Assembly: GCA_964408955.1 (NCBI GenBank)
Contig: CAYPBK010000015.1
Span: 1-46,350, forward strand
DNA length: 46,350 bases
Reading direction: 5' to 3'
From: JAAYKT01 sp964408955
GTDB lineage: Bacteria; Bacillota; Clostridia; Lutisporales; Lutisporaceae
The position numbers and the translations under genes are program-made. Every line of letters begins with the position of its first letter. The first letter of the stretch is position 1. The notes under the pieces were generated by a model. It saw nothing but the letters and a program-made list of their open reading frames with translations. It ran no database searches and was not told where the DNA came from. Shown in pieces: positions 25,296-33,902 of the stretch.

Positions 25296-26018
25296 ATGAA
25301 AGAAAGAATTGAAGCTCTAAAAGCGGCATTCCCCCATACCATTCCGGTGTTTACCGGATATATTTTTATAGGCATTGCTTATGGAATACTAATGAGCAGT
25401 AAAGGGTACGGAGCAATATGGTCAATGCTTATGAGCCTTATTGTATACGCAGGTTCTGCACAATATATGGCAATAACTTTCCTTACATCCGCTTTTAACC
25501 CGATTTATGCTTTGCTTATGACTCTTATGCTAAATGCCCGCCATTTGTTTTATGGCATTTCATTATTAGATAAATTTAAAAATGCCGGTAAACTGAAGCC
25601 TTATCTCATATATGGCCTTTCAGACGAAACTTTTTCTGTTGTCTGCTCAGCGGAGCCGCCGGAGGGTGTGGACCCCAATTGGTTTATGTTTTCTATAACT
25701 TTTTTGCATCGTATGTACTGGGCATTCGGCAGTGGTCTCGGTGGGATAATAGGCTCTATGATTACATTTAATACCAAAGGTCTTGATTTTGTGTTGACAG
25801 CGCTTTTTGTTGTAATATTTATCAGTCAATGGAAATCACAAAAAAATCATAAGCCTGCTATTATCGGTGTTTTATCCTCTATAGTCTGCCTAATGATTTT
25901 TAAAGATAAAAATTTTATTATTCCATCAATGATTGTAATACTAATCATGCTTAAAATAATGCAAAAAGGATATGAACAAACTGAAAACCCTAAGGAAGGG
26001 GAGCCAACATGCGATTAA
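25296..26018 (+). CDS. azlC: Branched-chain amino acid exporter, large subunit AzlC
   Basis: A 240-residue membrane protein of the AzlC/BrnF family, which exports branched-chain amino acids (or azaleucine) together with AzlD. Family motifs: AFPHTIPVFTGYIFIGIAYG, IVYAGSAQYMAITFL, LNARHLFYGISLLDKF and YGLSDETFSV. About seven to eight helices. The last codons overlap azlD by 10 bp. Confidence 0.93.
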   Translation: MKERIEALKAAFPHTIPVFTGYIFIGIAYGILMSSKGYGAIWSMLMSLIVYAGSAQYMAITFLTSAFNPIYALLMTLMLNARHLFYGISLLDKFKNAGKLKPYLIYGLSDETFSVVCSAEPPEGVDPNWFMFSITFLHRMYWAFGSGLGGIIGSMITFNTKGLDFVLTALFVVIFISQWKSQKNHKPAIIGVLSSIVCLMIFKDKNFIIPSMIVILIMLKIMQKGYEQTENPKEGEPTCD

Positions 26019-26344
26019 CAACAACAGAAGCATTTATCATTTTGATAATGGTAACTATAGGTACTGTAATAACGAGATTTTTACCGTTTATAATATTTAA
26101 AAATGATAAGTCGAAGAATTCATTTATCACTTATCTTGGCAAGGTCCTGCCCTATTCAGCTATTGGCTTGTTAGTGGTATATTGTCTAAAGGATGTCAGC
26201 ATAATAAGCTATTCCTATGGTTTACCTGAGGCTGTAGCTATTGCAGTCATTGCCATACTTCACTTTTGGAAAGAGAATACTCTTCTAAGTATAGGAGTCG
26301 GCACTGCAGTATATATGCTGCTTGTTCAATTTGTATTTGTTTAA
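26009..26344 (+). CDS. azlD: Branched-chain amino acid exporter, small subunit AzlD
   Basis: A 111-residue membrane protein with four hydrophobic helices. The hallmark TRFLPFIIF near residue 25 and YLGKVLPYSAIGLLVVYCLK are present. The start overlaps the end of azlC, the usual coupling. Its stop overlaps the convergent lipoprotein gene by 4 bp. Confidence 0.92.
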   Translation: MRLTTTEAFIILIMVTIGTVITRFLPFIIFKNDKSKNSFITYLGKVLPYSAIGLLVVYCLKDVSIISYSYGLPEAVAIAVIAILHFWKENTLLSIGVGTAVYMLLVQFVFV

Positions 26345-27012
26345 ATAGTCCATTGACCATGTATCACGCCCACCAAATACCAGGTGCTATTGTATTGTTC
26401 AAATACCAATCTCAAGCTTTCCCAATCAATACCTTCGAATTCGGGGTTTATTTGAGAAAAATGAAATTCAATAAAGTATCCATCAGGATATGCCTCAGAT
26501 ATATTATCAATTGTGTTTCCTCCCCCAATAGCTACATTATTGCCGATAATCTGCGGATTGGCAAAATCCTGATCATATACGAATCTATCATAATAATCGC
26601 TGAATGTAAGGTCTATTGGTTCACCGGAACCGTTATAAAACCCCCATTGTACTACATCGGTATTTTGCATAACCTCAGATATTTCCTCTGCTGTAAGCAC
26701 CAAATCATTTTGAACATCAACATAAAAGTAAGGTGTAAACCTAAGCCCTTTTGTAGGGTGTATGTATTGAGAAAGTTTATTCATATCCTTTGATTTTAAA
26801 AGCAATATAGAGTTTATTGCCTTTGTAAATAATTCATTATTAGTAGAAAATTGAGCTTGCTTTGACTCAAGGTCTTTAACCTTTTCTTCAAGAGTTGCGA
26901 TTTTTTCATCCTTTTCTTTTAATTCTTCTGAATTATCAACCGGCTTAGGCATACAACCTGTAAATGTTAAAAAAAGAAAAACTAATATTACAAATGCCCA
27001 TACCTTTTTCAC
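26341..27012 (-). CDS. Putative lipoprotein with coiled coil, function unknown
   Basis: A 223-residue exported protein. A GTG start gives a signal peptide ending FLTFTGCMP, a lipobox with Cys near residue 20. A heptad coiled coil (about 28-55; EELKEKDEKIATLEEKVKDL) links to a globular C-terminal domain with aromatic-rich strands (RFTPYFYVDV, WGFYNGSGEPI, YFIEFHFSQ, WYLVGVIHGQW). The domain looks like a small secreted alpha/beta fold of the NTF2-like type, but I cannot assign it. It reads toward azlD. Confidence 0.75.
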   Translation of the reverse strand: MKKVWAFVILVFLFLTFTGCMPKPVDNSEELKEKDEKIATLEEKVKDLESKQAQFSTNNELFTKAINSILLLKSKDMNKLSQYIHPTKGLRFTPYFYVDVQNDLVLTAEEISEVMQNTDVVQWGFYNGSGEPIDLTFSDYYDRFVYDQDFANPQIIGNNVAIGGGNTIDNISEAYPDGYFIEFHFSQINPEFEGIDWESLRLVFEQYNSTWYLVGVIHGQWTI

Positions 27013-27124
27013 GATATCACCGACCTTTCAATGATTTATTCTATATCATATAATTACCATATACAACAAAAATAAACATTCTCCGTATATATTTAAAAAA
27101 GCCTCTGTACCTATCTGAATAAAA

Positions 27125-27133
27125 TGCTATAAT
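27125..27133 (+). promoter_or_regulatory. Extended -10 before the small winged-helix gene
   Basis: TGCTATAAT, a perfect -10 with an extended TGn element, 40 bp before the start at 27173. No convincing -35 is seen at the normal distance. Confidence 0.5.
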
Positions 27134-27172
27134 ATTAGTTAAAATAATTATTAATATTCTAGGAGTGATAAA

Positions 27173-27352
27173 ATGGATGCTAAAGAAACTATTATAGCTA
27201 CTCTAAAGAGCTCTCAAGAGCCCCTAAGACCCGGTGAAATCGCTGAAACTGCCGGAATTGATAAAGGCGAGGTTGATAAGGCAATAAAAGTTTTGAAAAA
27301 AGAAGGGAAAATAATATCGCCTAAAAGATGCTATTATTCTTTGAGTGAATAA
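27173..27352 (+). CDS. 59-residue winged helix-turn-helix protein
   Basis: A short gene with ATG at 27173 preceded by taggagtg, ending TAA at 27350-27352. It encodes a complete minimal winged helix: helix 1 ETIIATLKS, helix 2 RPGEIAETAGI, recognition helix KGEVDKAIKVLKKEGKI, wing IISPKRCYYSLSE. It resembles the DNA-binding half of MarR/ArsR-like proteins with no effector domain. Stand-alone forms of this size exist in Clostridia and archaea as basic DNA binders or partner subunits. Its targets are unknown. Confidence 0.8.
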   Translation: MDAKETIIATLKSSQEPLRPGEIAETAGIDKGEVDKAIKVLKKEGKIISPKRCYYSLSE

Positions 27353-27438
27353 TAATTAAAGAAAATAACTACTGCTTAAAATAAGGGAAAATACTTTCTC
27401 TTATTTTTATTGTTTGAAAAGGTGGTAAAGGGGATTTT

Positions 27439-29922
27439 TTAAGGCAGTACATCTGAGGTATAGAAACCGTCAATACCGATATCCTCCAGTTTCTCCATTA
27501 TGGCAATATTATTAACAGTTTCTGCATATATGAAGAGTTTCTCATCCTTCAATGCATTTAAAAGTCCAACGTCTATATCCGCAACAGGAATTGTAATAGC
27601 ATAGACCTTGTGCCTTTTTACAAAATCAAGTATTTCATCATTAGTGTACTCGGATGTAGCCAGATTAAGGATAATATTAGAGCACCCAAAACCCTGAACC
27701 GGTATGAATTCATCAATTCTATATATTTGTGGGATAATTTGAGATATTATTTCCGGGTATTCATCCTTTATAAGCCTTAAAGCATCCACGTTATCTTTTT
27801 TAATATTCGAAACAATATATATATCATTATTCTTTTTTAACCATTGTATAAGCTCAGGCATTGACATCGGAGACAAGCCGCTTACTCCTAAGCTTCCATT
27901 ATCAGTCCAAAGGAAATCCAACTCAATAAATTTATATCCTTTTTCAACTTTTTTATCTATGGCTTCCTTGGGGTTGGTATAGAATATGCCTTTATCCTTT
28001 AAGCCGTAGGAAGCTATCAATCTTTGATGATATAATGGTGGTTCTTCAGAACTTTCTTCATCTTCTTTCTTTGACCTATCAGATAAGTTTCTTTTCAACA
28101 AATCATTTCTTAAAATATTGTCCGACTGGTTTATTTGATGTATAATTCTTTCATAGTCCTCTCTGCAATCCTCAATAGACACAGCCAACCTTGTGTTTAT
28201 ATTCCAAGCCTTACTGTTTTTAAATATACCGTCTCTTGACATTAAAAAAACAATGTCTCCTTTAATATAGGAGCCTTTTTGCATATGTGTTTGTTCTGCC
28301 GCAAAACCTTCCTGTGAATTAACCAAATCCTGACCAAGCATTATGCCTTTTTTATTCTCTATACCCAATATATTTAGGATAGTTGGCAAATAATCTAATT
28401 GTGAGCCTGTAGTGCTTATTATTTTGCTTAAACCTGACTTGGGTACATGTATTATTAAAGGCACTTTCATCATTTCATCAAAATTATATTCATAGCCAAG
28501 ATACTTTGTCATATGATTTTTATTCTTTTCATTTAACGATAACCCAAAGTGATCCCCATAAATACTTATTATTGCATCGTTATATAAACCTTCGATTTTC
28601 AAGTTTTCTATAAATTCACCTAAAGCCGCATCAGCGTAATTAATTGCTTGGATGTACTTACCAAACTGAGTATTTATATGTTCTTTGCTCAGTTTAATTT
28701 TTTTAAGCTCATCAGGCAGGTTATAAGGGTGATGGCTTGAAAGAGTAACTATAAACGCATAATATGGCTCCTCCATAGATTTAATATAGTTGACAGTTTG
28801 TTGAAAAAAATCCATATCATTTATTCCAAAACCAATAACCGGACCTTTTATTGTGTAATCGGTATCACCATTATAAAATCTGTCAAAGCCCTGATAAACA
28901 TATGCTTTGTTCCTGTTCCAGAAAGAAGCCTTATATCCATGATAAGCAGCTGTGTTATAGCCTTTTTCTTTTAGAATCCATGGCAGTCCATAAAATGTAT
29001 TCTTATAATATTTAATATAAGTTTGACCATCCATTGCCGGATAAAGCGAATTGTGTGAAACGAATTCAGCGTCGGAGGTATTACCCCTTCCAAGCAGCTG
29101 ATAATATCTATCGAAAAATAAGCTATCGCTTTTTAGCAGATTATTTAAGTTAGGTGTTATCTCCTGTCCTTCATAATTTTTATTTATAACAAAATATTGT
29201 AATCCTTCCACCTGAATAGTTATAATATTTTTGCCCTTAGCTGAGCCGTAAAGATACTTATCTTTATTCTTTATTTTATCTATAGATTCTTTTAACATTT
29301 TATTTGCGTCCAGATCATCTTCTTTTGAAAAAAAAGTGCTGTAAGCATCAGCTATATGGTATGTAAAAAACTCCTGACGATAAGTCTCGATATTTCCTTT
29401 TGGAATATTAGTTATCGGTATTATTAAAACTATTATCGCCACAAAAATTAAATAAATGCTCAATAGCTTCTTTTCGCCATTATGAGCCTCCCCTTTGCCG
29501 GCACTTTTCTTTTTATAAAAATATAAGAAAAGCAGTCCGGGTATAATATCTGCAACCAACAATAAATTTACTGGTTTCAGTACTTCGGATATGCTTTCAC
29601 TTATTGCCGTAATTTGACTTATTTGCTTTAATAAAACTATCGAAGTAAGAGTATTAAAATACCTGTAGTAAGTTGCATCCGCAAACATTATAAGGGATAT
29701 AGATATATAGAATAATAAAAGGATAATTGTCTGCTTTATTCCTTTAAACAAATTGATAAAAGCAATTGCTAAAACTATATAAGATAAGCTTAGCAGGCTT
29801 AGCCTTATACTAATATCCTTTATATCGATAAGCCTGTAATATAATAGTGCTTTTACAAGTAAAAGAATTATTAATGTCAAGTAAATAATTACATGCTTTT
29901 TACATTTTCTTAAATCCATCAT
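27439..29922 (-). CDS. LtaS-type sulfatase-fold phosphoglycerol transferase with degenerate GDPD-like tail
   Basis: An 827-residue protein. Five membrane helices (to about residue 190) lead to an extracellular alkaline-phosphatase-fold domain like lipoteichoic acid synthase. Seen are IITIQVEGLQ, the nucleophile region LGRGNTSDAEFVSHNSLYP (Thr), YHGYKASFWNRN, and the metal-binding IYGDHFGL. From about residue 625 a second domain resembles glycerophosphodiester phosphodiesterase (KGYKFIELDFLWTDNG; end IGIDGFYTSD), but the usual HRG is SYG and the second catalytic His is missing. It probably polymerises glycerol phosphate on the cell surface; the tail may bind the polymer. Monocistronic. Confidence 0.88.
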   Translation of the reverse strand: MMDLRKCKKHVIIYLTLIILLLVKALLYYRLIDIKDISIRLSLLSLSYIVLAIAFINLFKGIKQTIILLLFYISISLIMFADATYYRYFNTLTSIVLLKQISQITAISESISEVLKPVNLLLVADIIPGLLFLYFYKKKSAGKGEAHNGEKKLLSIYLIFVAIIVLIIPITNIPKGNIETYRQEFFTYHIADAYSTFFSKEDDLDANKMLKESIDKIKNKDKYLYGSAKGKNIITIQVEGLQYFVINKNYEGQEITPNLNNLLKSDSLFFDRYYQLLGRGNTSDAEFVSHNSLYPAMDGQTYIKYYKNTFYGLPWILKEKGYNTAAYHGYKASFWNRNKAYVYQGFDRFYNGDTDYTIKGPVIGFGINDMDFFQQTVNYIKSMEEPYYAFIVTLSSHHPYNLPDELKKIKLSKEHINTQFGKYIQAINYADAALGEFIENLKIEGLYNDAIISIYGDHFGLSLNEKNKNHMTKYLGYEYNFDEMMKVPLIIHVPKSGLSKIISTTGSQLDYLPTILNILGIENKKGIMLGQDLVNSQEGFAAEQTHMQKGSYIKGDIVFLMSRDGIFKNSKAWNINTRLAVSIEDCREDYERIIHQINQSDNILRNDLLKRNLSDRSKKEDEESSEEPPLYHQRLIASYGLKDKGIFYTNPKEAIDKKVEKGYKFIELDFLWTDNGSLGVSGLSPMSMPELIQWLKKNNDIYIVSNIKKDNVDALRLIKDEYPEIISQIIPQIYRIDEFIPVQGFGCSNIILNLATSEYTNDEILDFVKRHKVYAITIPVADIDVGLLNALKDEKLFIYAETVNNIAIMEKLEDIGIDGFYTSDVLP

Positions 29923-30009
29923 AAAGATATCCCCAGTGAATTATGGTATTTAATCTTTTTAATATTCATAACACTTTATATATAGGTTACTTTATGATGC
30001 TTTATGCAT

Positions 30010-30045
30010 AAAAAAAGCCAAAGAAAAAATTCTTTAGCTTTTTTT
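30010..30045 (-). terminator. Terminator at the end of the leftward Mo-locus operon
   Basis: AAAAAAGCcAAAGAA / TTCTTTaGCTTTTTT arms (30010-30045), one mismatch, with a T-run on the minus strand, 25 bp past the radical SAM gene. A-runs on the other side allow use by the LtaS promoter region too. Confidence 0.85.
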
Positions 30046-30069
30046 ACATGATTCTACCCAGATCCTTTA

Positions 30070-31371
30070 TCAATTTTGTTTCGTTAAATAATACGCGCAA
30101 AACGGTACATGCTTCCCATCTTCAAAAACATGCAAGCTGCATCTTCGTAAACGCTCAAGATCAATATTCCCTGCATCCTGAAAAGCCATCGCAGTTATCG
30201 TAAAGCTATGAGAAGCAAGGCAACGTAAAAAACCGTCTAAGGTTCCTAAGTCTTCTTCGGTGCATGACTTACATTCCGGCGTCTCACCATATGGTAAGCC
30301 TCCACTGGGGCGCTGCCATTTTCGCGCCACAAAGGAACGGTTTTGCTCAGCTGTTGTCACTTCACCATAGCTTCCTTTAAATTTTCGCAAAGGATATAAA
30401 GTGTTATTTTCTAATACGATATAATCACCATGGAAACCACACATAGGGTGGTCACAGCATGAAGGTAACAGAGAATCCTTGCGCACAACAGAGCCAGCCT
30501 GAAACTCTATAGCCTCCAATAGCTCATCCAAAGTAAACCTTTCTTCGTCTGTAGGCATTTTAGGAATACGACCAAAATAACTCACAGGCTGAAAGTGAAC
30601 TCCTCTAACAGCAGGAGCCCGCGAAATGGCATATTTTATTATATTTCCAATATCATTCGTATTGACTGTTGGCACAATTGTTGGTACCAAGGTCACTCCG
30701 ATATTGTATTTATTGCAATTATCAATGGCTTTTTGTTTAATGCCTAGTAAATCCTTATTACGAAGCTTTCTATATATCTCATCATTAGTACCGTCAAATT
30801 GCATAAAAACAAAGGATAATCCGGCTTCAGCCAAATCCCTAACATAGTTCAAATCTTCTCCCAGCCTTATGCCGTTTGTATTCAATTGAACATATTCACA
30901 GCCTGCTTCCTTTGCGGCGGCCACAATTTGATGCAAATCATCCCTTACTGTAGGCTCACCCCCGCTTAACTGCACCAAAGTCTGCCCAGGTATTGCAAGG
31001 GCTTTTAGATTCTCTAAAATTGTTTCAAAAGGTATATCCTCACCTTCACCGCCTTCTGCAAAGCAAAATGAGCAATGAAGATTGCAACGTCTAGTAACCT
31101 CTAACAACACACAACAGGTTCCTTGTCTATGCTCGGAGCATAAACCGCATCCGTGTGGACAGCTTTCATTTTCTCCATCAGCTATCATAGGTAAATCGCC
31201 CCTCCAAAAGTCCATATCCCGTAGCCCTTTCCATATAACTGTTCTAAAGCTTCCATGCTCGGGGCAGGTTTTCTCTAAAAAAACTTCTTTACCATATGAT
31301 GTATGGACAGCCGGTATTCTTTTAAGACAAATAGGACAAACGCTATATGTTTTTCTTAAAATCTTTCTCAT
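30070..31371 (-). CDS. Radical SAM protein of the TrsS type (molybdenum hydroxylase locus)
   Basis: A 433-residue radical SAM enzyme. An N-terminal Cys motif (CPICLKRIPAVHTS) and TCPEHGSF form a zinc or auxiliary site. A second Cys group is CPHGCGLCSEH, and the radical SAM cluster is RRCNLHCSFCFAEGG (CxxxCxxC). The SAM-binding LSGGEPTVRDDL and LNTNGIRL follow. The C-terminal region has further cysteines (LLPSCCDHPMCGFH, PECKSCTEEDLG). The overall layout matches the tetraether-lipid-synthase-like relatives and, from memory, the radical SAM (seleno)protein TrsS near DVU_1554. No in-frame TGA is present, so this is a Cys form. It overlaps the DUF5714 gene by 29 bp. The reaction is unknown. Confidence 0.85.
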   Translation of the reverse strand: MRKILRKTYSVCPICLKRIPAVHTSYGKEVFLEKTCPEHGSFRTVIWKGLRDMDFWRGDLPMIADGENESCPHGCGLCSEHRQGTCCVLLEVTRRCNLHCSFCFAEGGEGEDIPFETILENLKALAIPGQTLVQLSGGEPTVRDDLHQIVAAAKEAGCEYVQLNTNGIRLGEDLNYVRDLAEAGLSFVFMQFDGTNDEIYRKLRNKDLLGIKQKAIDNCNKYNIGVTLVPTIVPTVNTNDIGNIIKYAISRAPAVRGVHFQPVSYFGRIPKMPTDEERFTLDELLEAIEFQAGSVVRKDSLLPSCCDHPMCGFHGDYIVLENNTLYPLRKFKGSYGEVTTAEQNRSFVARKWQRPSGGLPYGETPECKSCTEEDLGTLDGFLRCLASHSFTITAMAFQDAGNIDLERLRRCSLHVFEDGKHVPFCAYYLTKQN

Positions 31372-32113
31372 CTGTTAACCTCCTGTAATCTACATTAGTA
31401 GGAAAGTAAGGGCAATTAGCTCTTATGCACATATCATTGTTTGGATATTGGCTGCAAATGTATTTGCTTTTACCATCATCCTCAAAGCAGGAAAAATGCT
31501 TCTTTGCCGTTTCAACAGCTATCATAGAATCTCTTTTGCAACAACGGGGTCCTCCGTATTGACTGATAGCAGTTAACGCAAGGGCAGTCATTTTATTGGC
31601 ATCCCCTCTATCTTCCTTTGAATAAGGTGTTACCTTATGAATCACTGAATAGGCTATACCTACACCGATACAGGCTCCGCAGGTTCCGTGAGTTCCGCAT
31701 ATTCCGCCAAAAATTCTTTTGCCTCGTTTTATTGCTTCTGCGATATCACTACTATTTTTATTATTAATGGTATTTCCATAGGCTGCCACTAAAACAGCAG
31801 GCACAATACTATGGTATTCCGGGCCGTGCATATGAAGATTCGGTAAGCTAAAAATCTTTAATAACAGCTCAACAGGATCCCGAAGAAGGCTTTTATTACA
31901 TTCCATTTCCACAATGTGAAGTATCCCTTTACTATGGCATAAATCACAAACATAGTGTCCATCAAGGCAAAAATAATGAGTTGAATGTTCTTCTCCGCAA
32001 AAATAGCATTTAGCTTTTAACGGCTTATCCGGTGTGCAAAACAAAGGCTTTCCACATATCATGCAACCGGACATATAATCGCTGTTTTCACAGCAGCATG
32101 TTTCTACAACCAT
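31343..32113 (-). CDS. DUF5714 cysteine-rich protein
   Basis: A 256-residue protein with about 25 cysteines. The N-terminus carries zinc-ribbon-like pairs (CMICGKPLFC, CYFCGEEHSTHYFC, CDLCHSKG). The middle has GGICGTHGTCGACIGVGIAY, very like the core of C-GCAxxG-C-C proteins, then GGPRCCKRDS. The C-terminus has CIRANCPYFP. I recognise DUF5714 by this order. Such proteins co-occur with radical SAM genes, and a sulfur- or Fe-S-handling role is inference. It is coupled to the radical SAM gene downstream and lies 4 bp after the phosphatase gene. Confidence 0.82.
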   Translation of the reverse strand: MVVETCCCENSDYMSGCMICGKPLFCTPDKPLKAKCYFCGEEHSTHYFCLDGHYVCDLCHSKGILHIVEMECNKSLLRDPVELLLKIFSLPNLHMHGPEYHSIVPAVLVAAYGNTINNKNSSDIAEAIKRGKRIFGGICGTHGTCGACIGVGIAYSVIHKVTPYSKEDRGDANKMTALALTAISQYGGPRCCKRDSMIAVETAKKHFSCFEDDGKSKYICSQYPNNDMCIRANCPYFPTNVDYRRLTDEKDFKKNI

Positions 32114-32117
32114 TCTA

Positions 32118-32708
32118 TCACTCCTTCTCCCATATCCATTTCCCTGAGTCCTTATTAAAGGAAAGGATATTGATACAACCGTAGGGTTGTTTTATATCCA
32201 TAAGTTTTTTTAAAGGCAAATCCATAAGTTTACTTAATATAACCCTATTTACACCGGCATGAGCTACTATCAATACATTTTCATCTTTTCCTTCAATTAT
32301 CTTATTAAATATAGACATAACTCTATTTTGAAGGTTTCTGAAACTCTCACCCTTTGGTGTAGTATAGGAATCCAAAGCCATACCTCTTTTCTTAAATTCT
32401 TCGGGAAAATGTTCCTTTATATAGTCAAAGGTTCTATATTCCCAATCTCCCATATTTATTTCTTTCAGTTCATCCATTTCTTTTATTTCGATATTTCTCC
32501 CTTTTAAAATAATACTTATCGTTTCCATGCATCTTTTTAAAGGGCTTGTATAAGCTCTATCTAAAACAATATCAGAAAGTTTTCTTCTCATATCTATAGC
32601 TTGACGCTTCCCTGTCTCGTCCAGCGAGATATCCGTAATTCCTATATATCTTTTTTCATCTCCGATGTCTATTTTACCATGCCTAACTAGATAAATCTTC
32701 TTTACCAT
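32118..32708 (-). CDS. Histidine phosphatase family protein
   Basis: A 196-residue phosphatase of the phosphoglycerate-mutase/CobC superfamily. The catalytic LVRHGKID at residues 6-13 gives the phospho-His. YTSPLKRCMET and the acidic INMGDWEYRTF follow, then the second His in VAHAGVNR. CobC-like members remove phosphate from nucleotide intermediates. Here it overlaps the MobA-like/HD gene by 26 bp. That suggests processing of a nucleotide made in the molybdenum cofactor branch, which is inferred from context only. Confidence 0.88.
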   Translation of the reverse strand: MVKKIYLVRHGKIDIGDEKRYIGITDISLDETGKRQAIDMRRKLSDIVLDRAYTSPLKRCMETISIILKGRNIEIKEMDELKEINMGDWEYRTFDYIKEHFPEEFKKRGMALDSYTTPKGESFRNLQNRVMSIFNKIIEGKDENVLIVAHAGVNRVILSKLMDLPLKKLMDIKQPYGCINILSFNKDSGKWIWEKE

Positions 32709-33807
32709 TTACTTCAAACCTTTCCCCGGTAACCATTTCTATTTTTTTTATTATTTTTATTGCATCATCAAATCTTTTATTGATATTTATCAATATTTCA
32801 TGTTTTTTCTCATAGCTTTTTAAGCTTATCTCTTTTCTTTCTTTTAATGTTATTATTTTATCTTCCTTTACCAACTTGTCCGCCAAATAAAGTACCTCTT
32901 CTTCAGTAATAGGACTGTCTATATTTACATCAATATCCGTATGTGTGGAAATAATTCTGCCGATATCCTCATAACCTATTTCCTTTAGAAGCAACTCTCC
33001 TTTTTTCGCATGATTCTTTTCCCCTTTAGCTATATCATGCAAAAGAGCTGCCGCTTCCAATGTAGCTTTATTTAGTTTAATATGTGGCATAAGCTTTGCC
33101 AAAATATCAAGGGAAACCTTCCTAACGGTATCAGAATGCTCTATTATTCTACGTGAGATATTGTAGTATTCCAATATTGCATAAGCTTCATCCGGACTAA
33201 GTGTTCCACTTTTATAATAATCTAAAAGCAATTCATAATCCTCTTTTTTATCCATGTCTGCAATAATCATTGAATCAAAAAGAGATATTTCCTCCGAATC
33301 CTCGTGAAAACGTGATAACACTTTTCTAAGACCGCCTTCACCAGTATCCTTTAAAATATCTTGTTTATATTTAATATCAATTAACGGGGGATGCCCTCTT
33401 TTACCCTTATAAACAGGATAAATAATGCCTTTATTTGACTCTTTATACTTACTTTCCATTAAAAAAAGAGTATATTTCTTAACCAAGGGTATATCAACGG
33501 GAATTAAAAAAAATGCCTTAACTCTATCGCTTAGATTCTCCACACCCTTTACAACAGAAGTATACATGCCTTTGGCGTAGTCTTCATTTATAACAGTTAA
33601 AATCCCGGAATGCTTTAATCTGTCTGATACTTCAGAAGCCCTATGTCCTGACACTACTACAATTTCTTCTATTCCGGAGCTTTTAAATGTATCAACGAGT
33701 ATTTCTATTGCTGTACATTCGCCAAATTTTAATAATGGTTTAAAGCTATGCATTCTTGAGGAATATCCGGCAGATAGAATTATTGCAGCTATTTTTTTAT
33801 CTGTCAT
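32683..33807 (-). CDS. MobA-like NTP transferase fused to HD phosphohydrolase domain
   Basis: A 374-residue fusion. Residues 1-195 are a nucleotidyltransferase of the molybdopterin cytidylyltransferase (MocA) type: AIILSAGYSSRMHSFKPLLK, IEEIVVVSGHRASEV, FFLIPVDIPLV, GKRGHPPLID. Residues about 215-330 are an HD domain (IIEHSD, AALLHDIAKGEKNHAKKGE, STHTDID). From memory, the same fusion is found as the DVU_1551 family. It probably attaches CMP to molybdopterin for the hydroxylase encoded divergently. The HD part could hydrolyse a nucleotide. It has a 95-bp gap from the CoA ligase. Confidence 0.88.
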   Translation of the reverse strand: MTDKKIAAIILSAGYSSRMHSFKPLLKFGECTAIEILVDTFKSSGIEEIVVVSGHRASEVSDRLKHSGILTVINEDYAKGMYTSVVKGVENLSDRVKAFFLIPVDIPLVKKYTLFLMESKYKESNKGIIYPVYKGKRGHPPLIDIKYKQDILKDTGEGGLRKVLSRFHEDSEEISLFDSMIIADMDKKEDYELLLDYYKSGTLSPDEAYAILEYYNISRRIIEHSDTVRKVSLDILAKLMPHIKLNKATLEAAALLHDIAKGEKNHAKKGELLLKEIGYEDIGRIISTHTDIDVNIDSPITEEEVLYLADKLVKEDKIITLKERKEISLKSYEKKHEILININKRFDDAIKIIKKIEMVTGERFEVNGKEDLSS

Positions 33808-33902
33808 CTTTCTCTCCTTTTTAGCTTAGTCAATTTATTATAAACACGTGTCTTGCTAAACTTTAATTATTCTATTTATAGTACATGTATCTGATAAGCT
33901 CT

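Noticed and set aside
26266..26793. 175-codon rightward frame after azlD
   Set aside because: Antisense to the lipoprotein gene, which has a proper lipobox and coiled coil; the rightward frame has no features.
30070..31371. Selenocysteine in the radical SAM protein
   Set aside because: Some relatives are selenoproteins, but this frame has no internal TGA and ends normally before a terminator.
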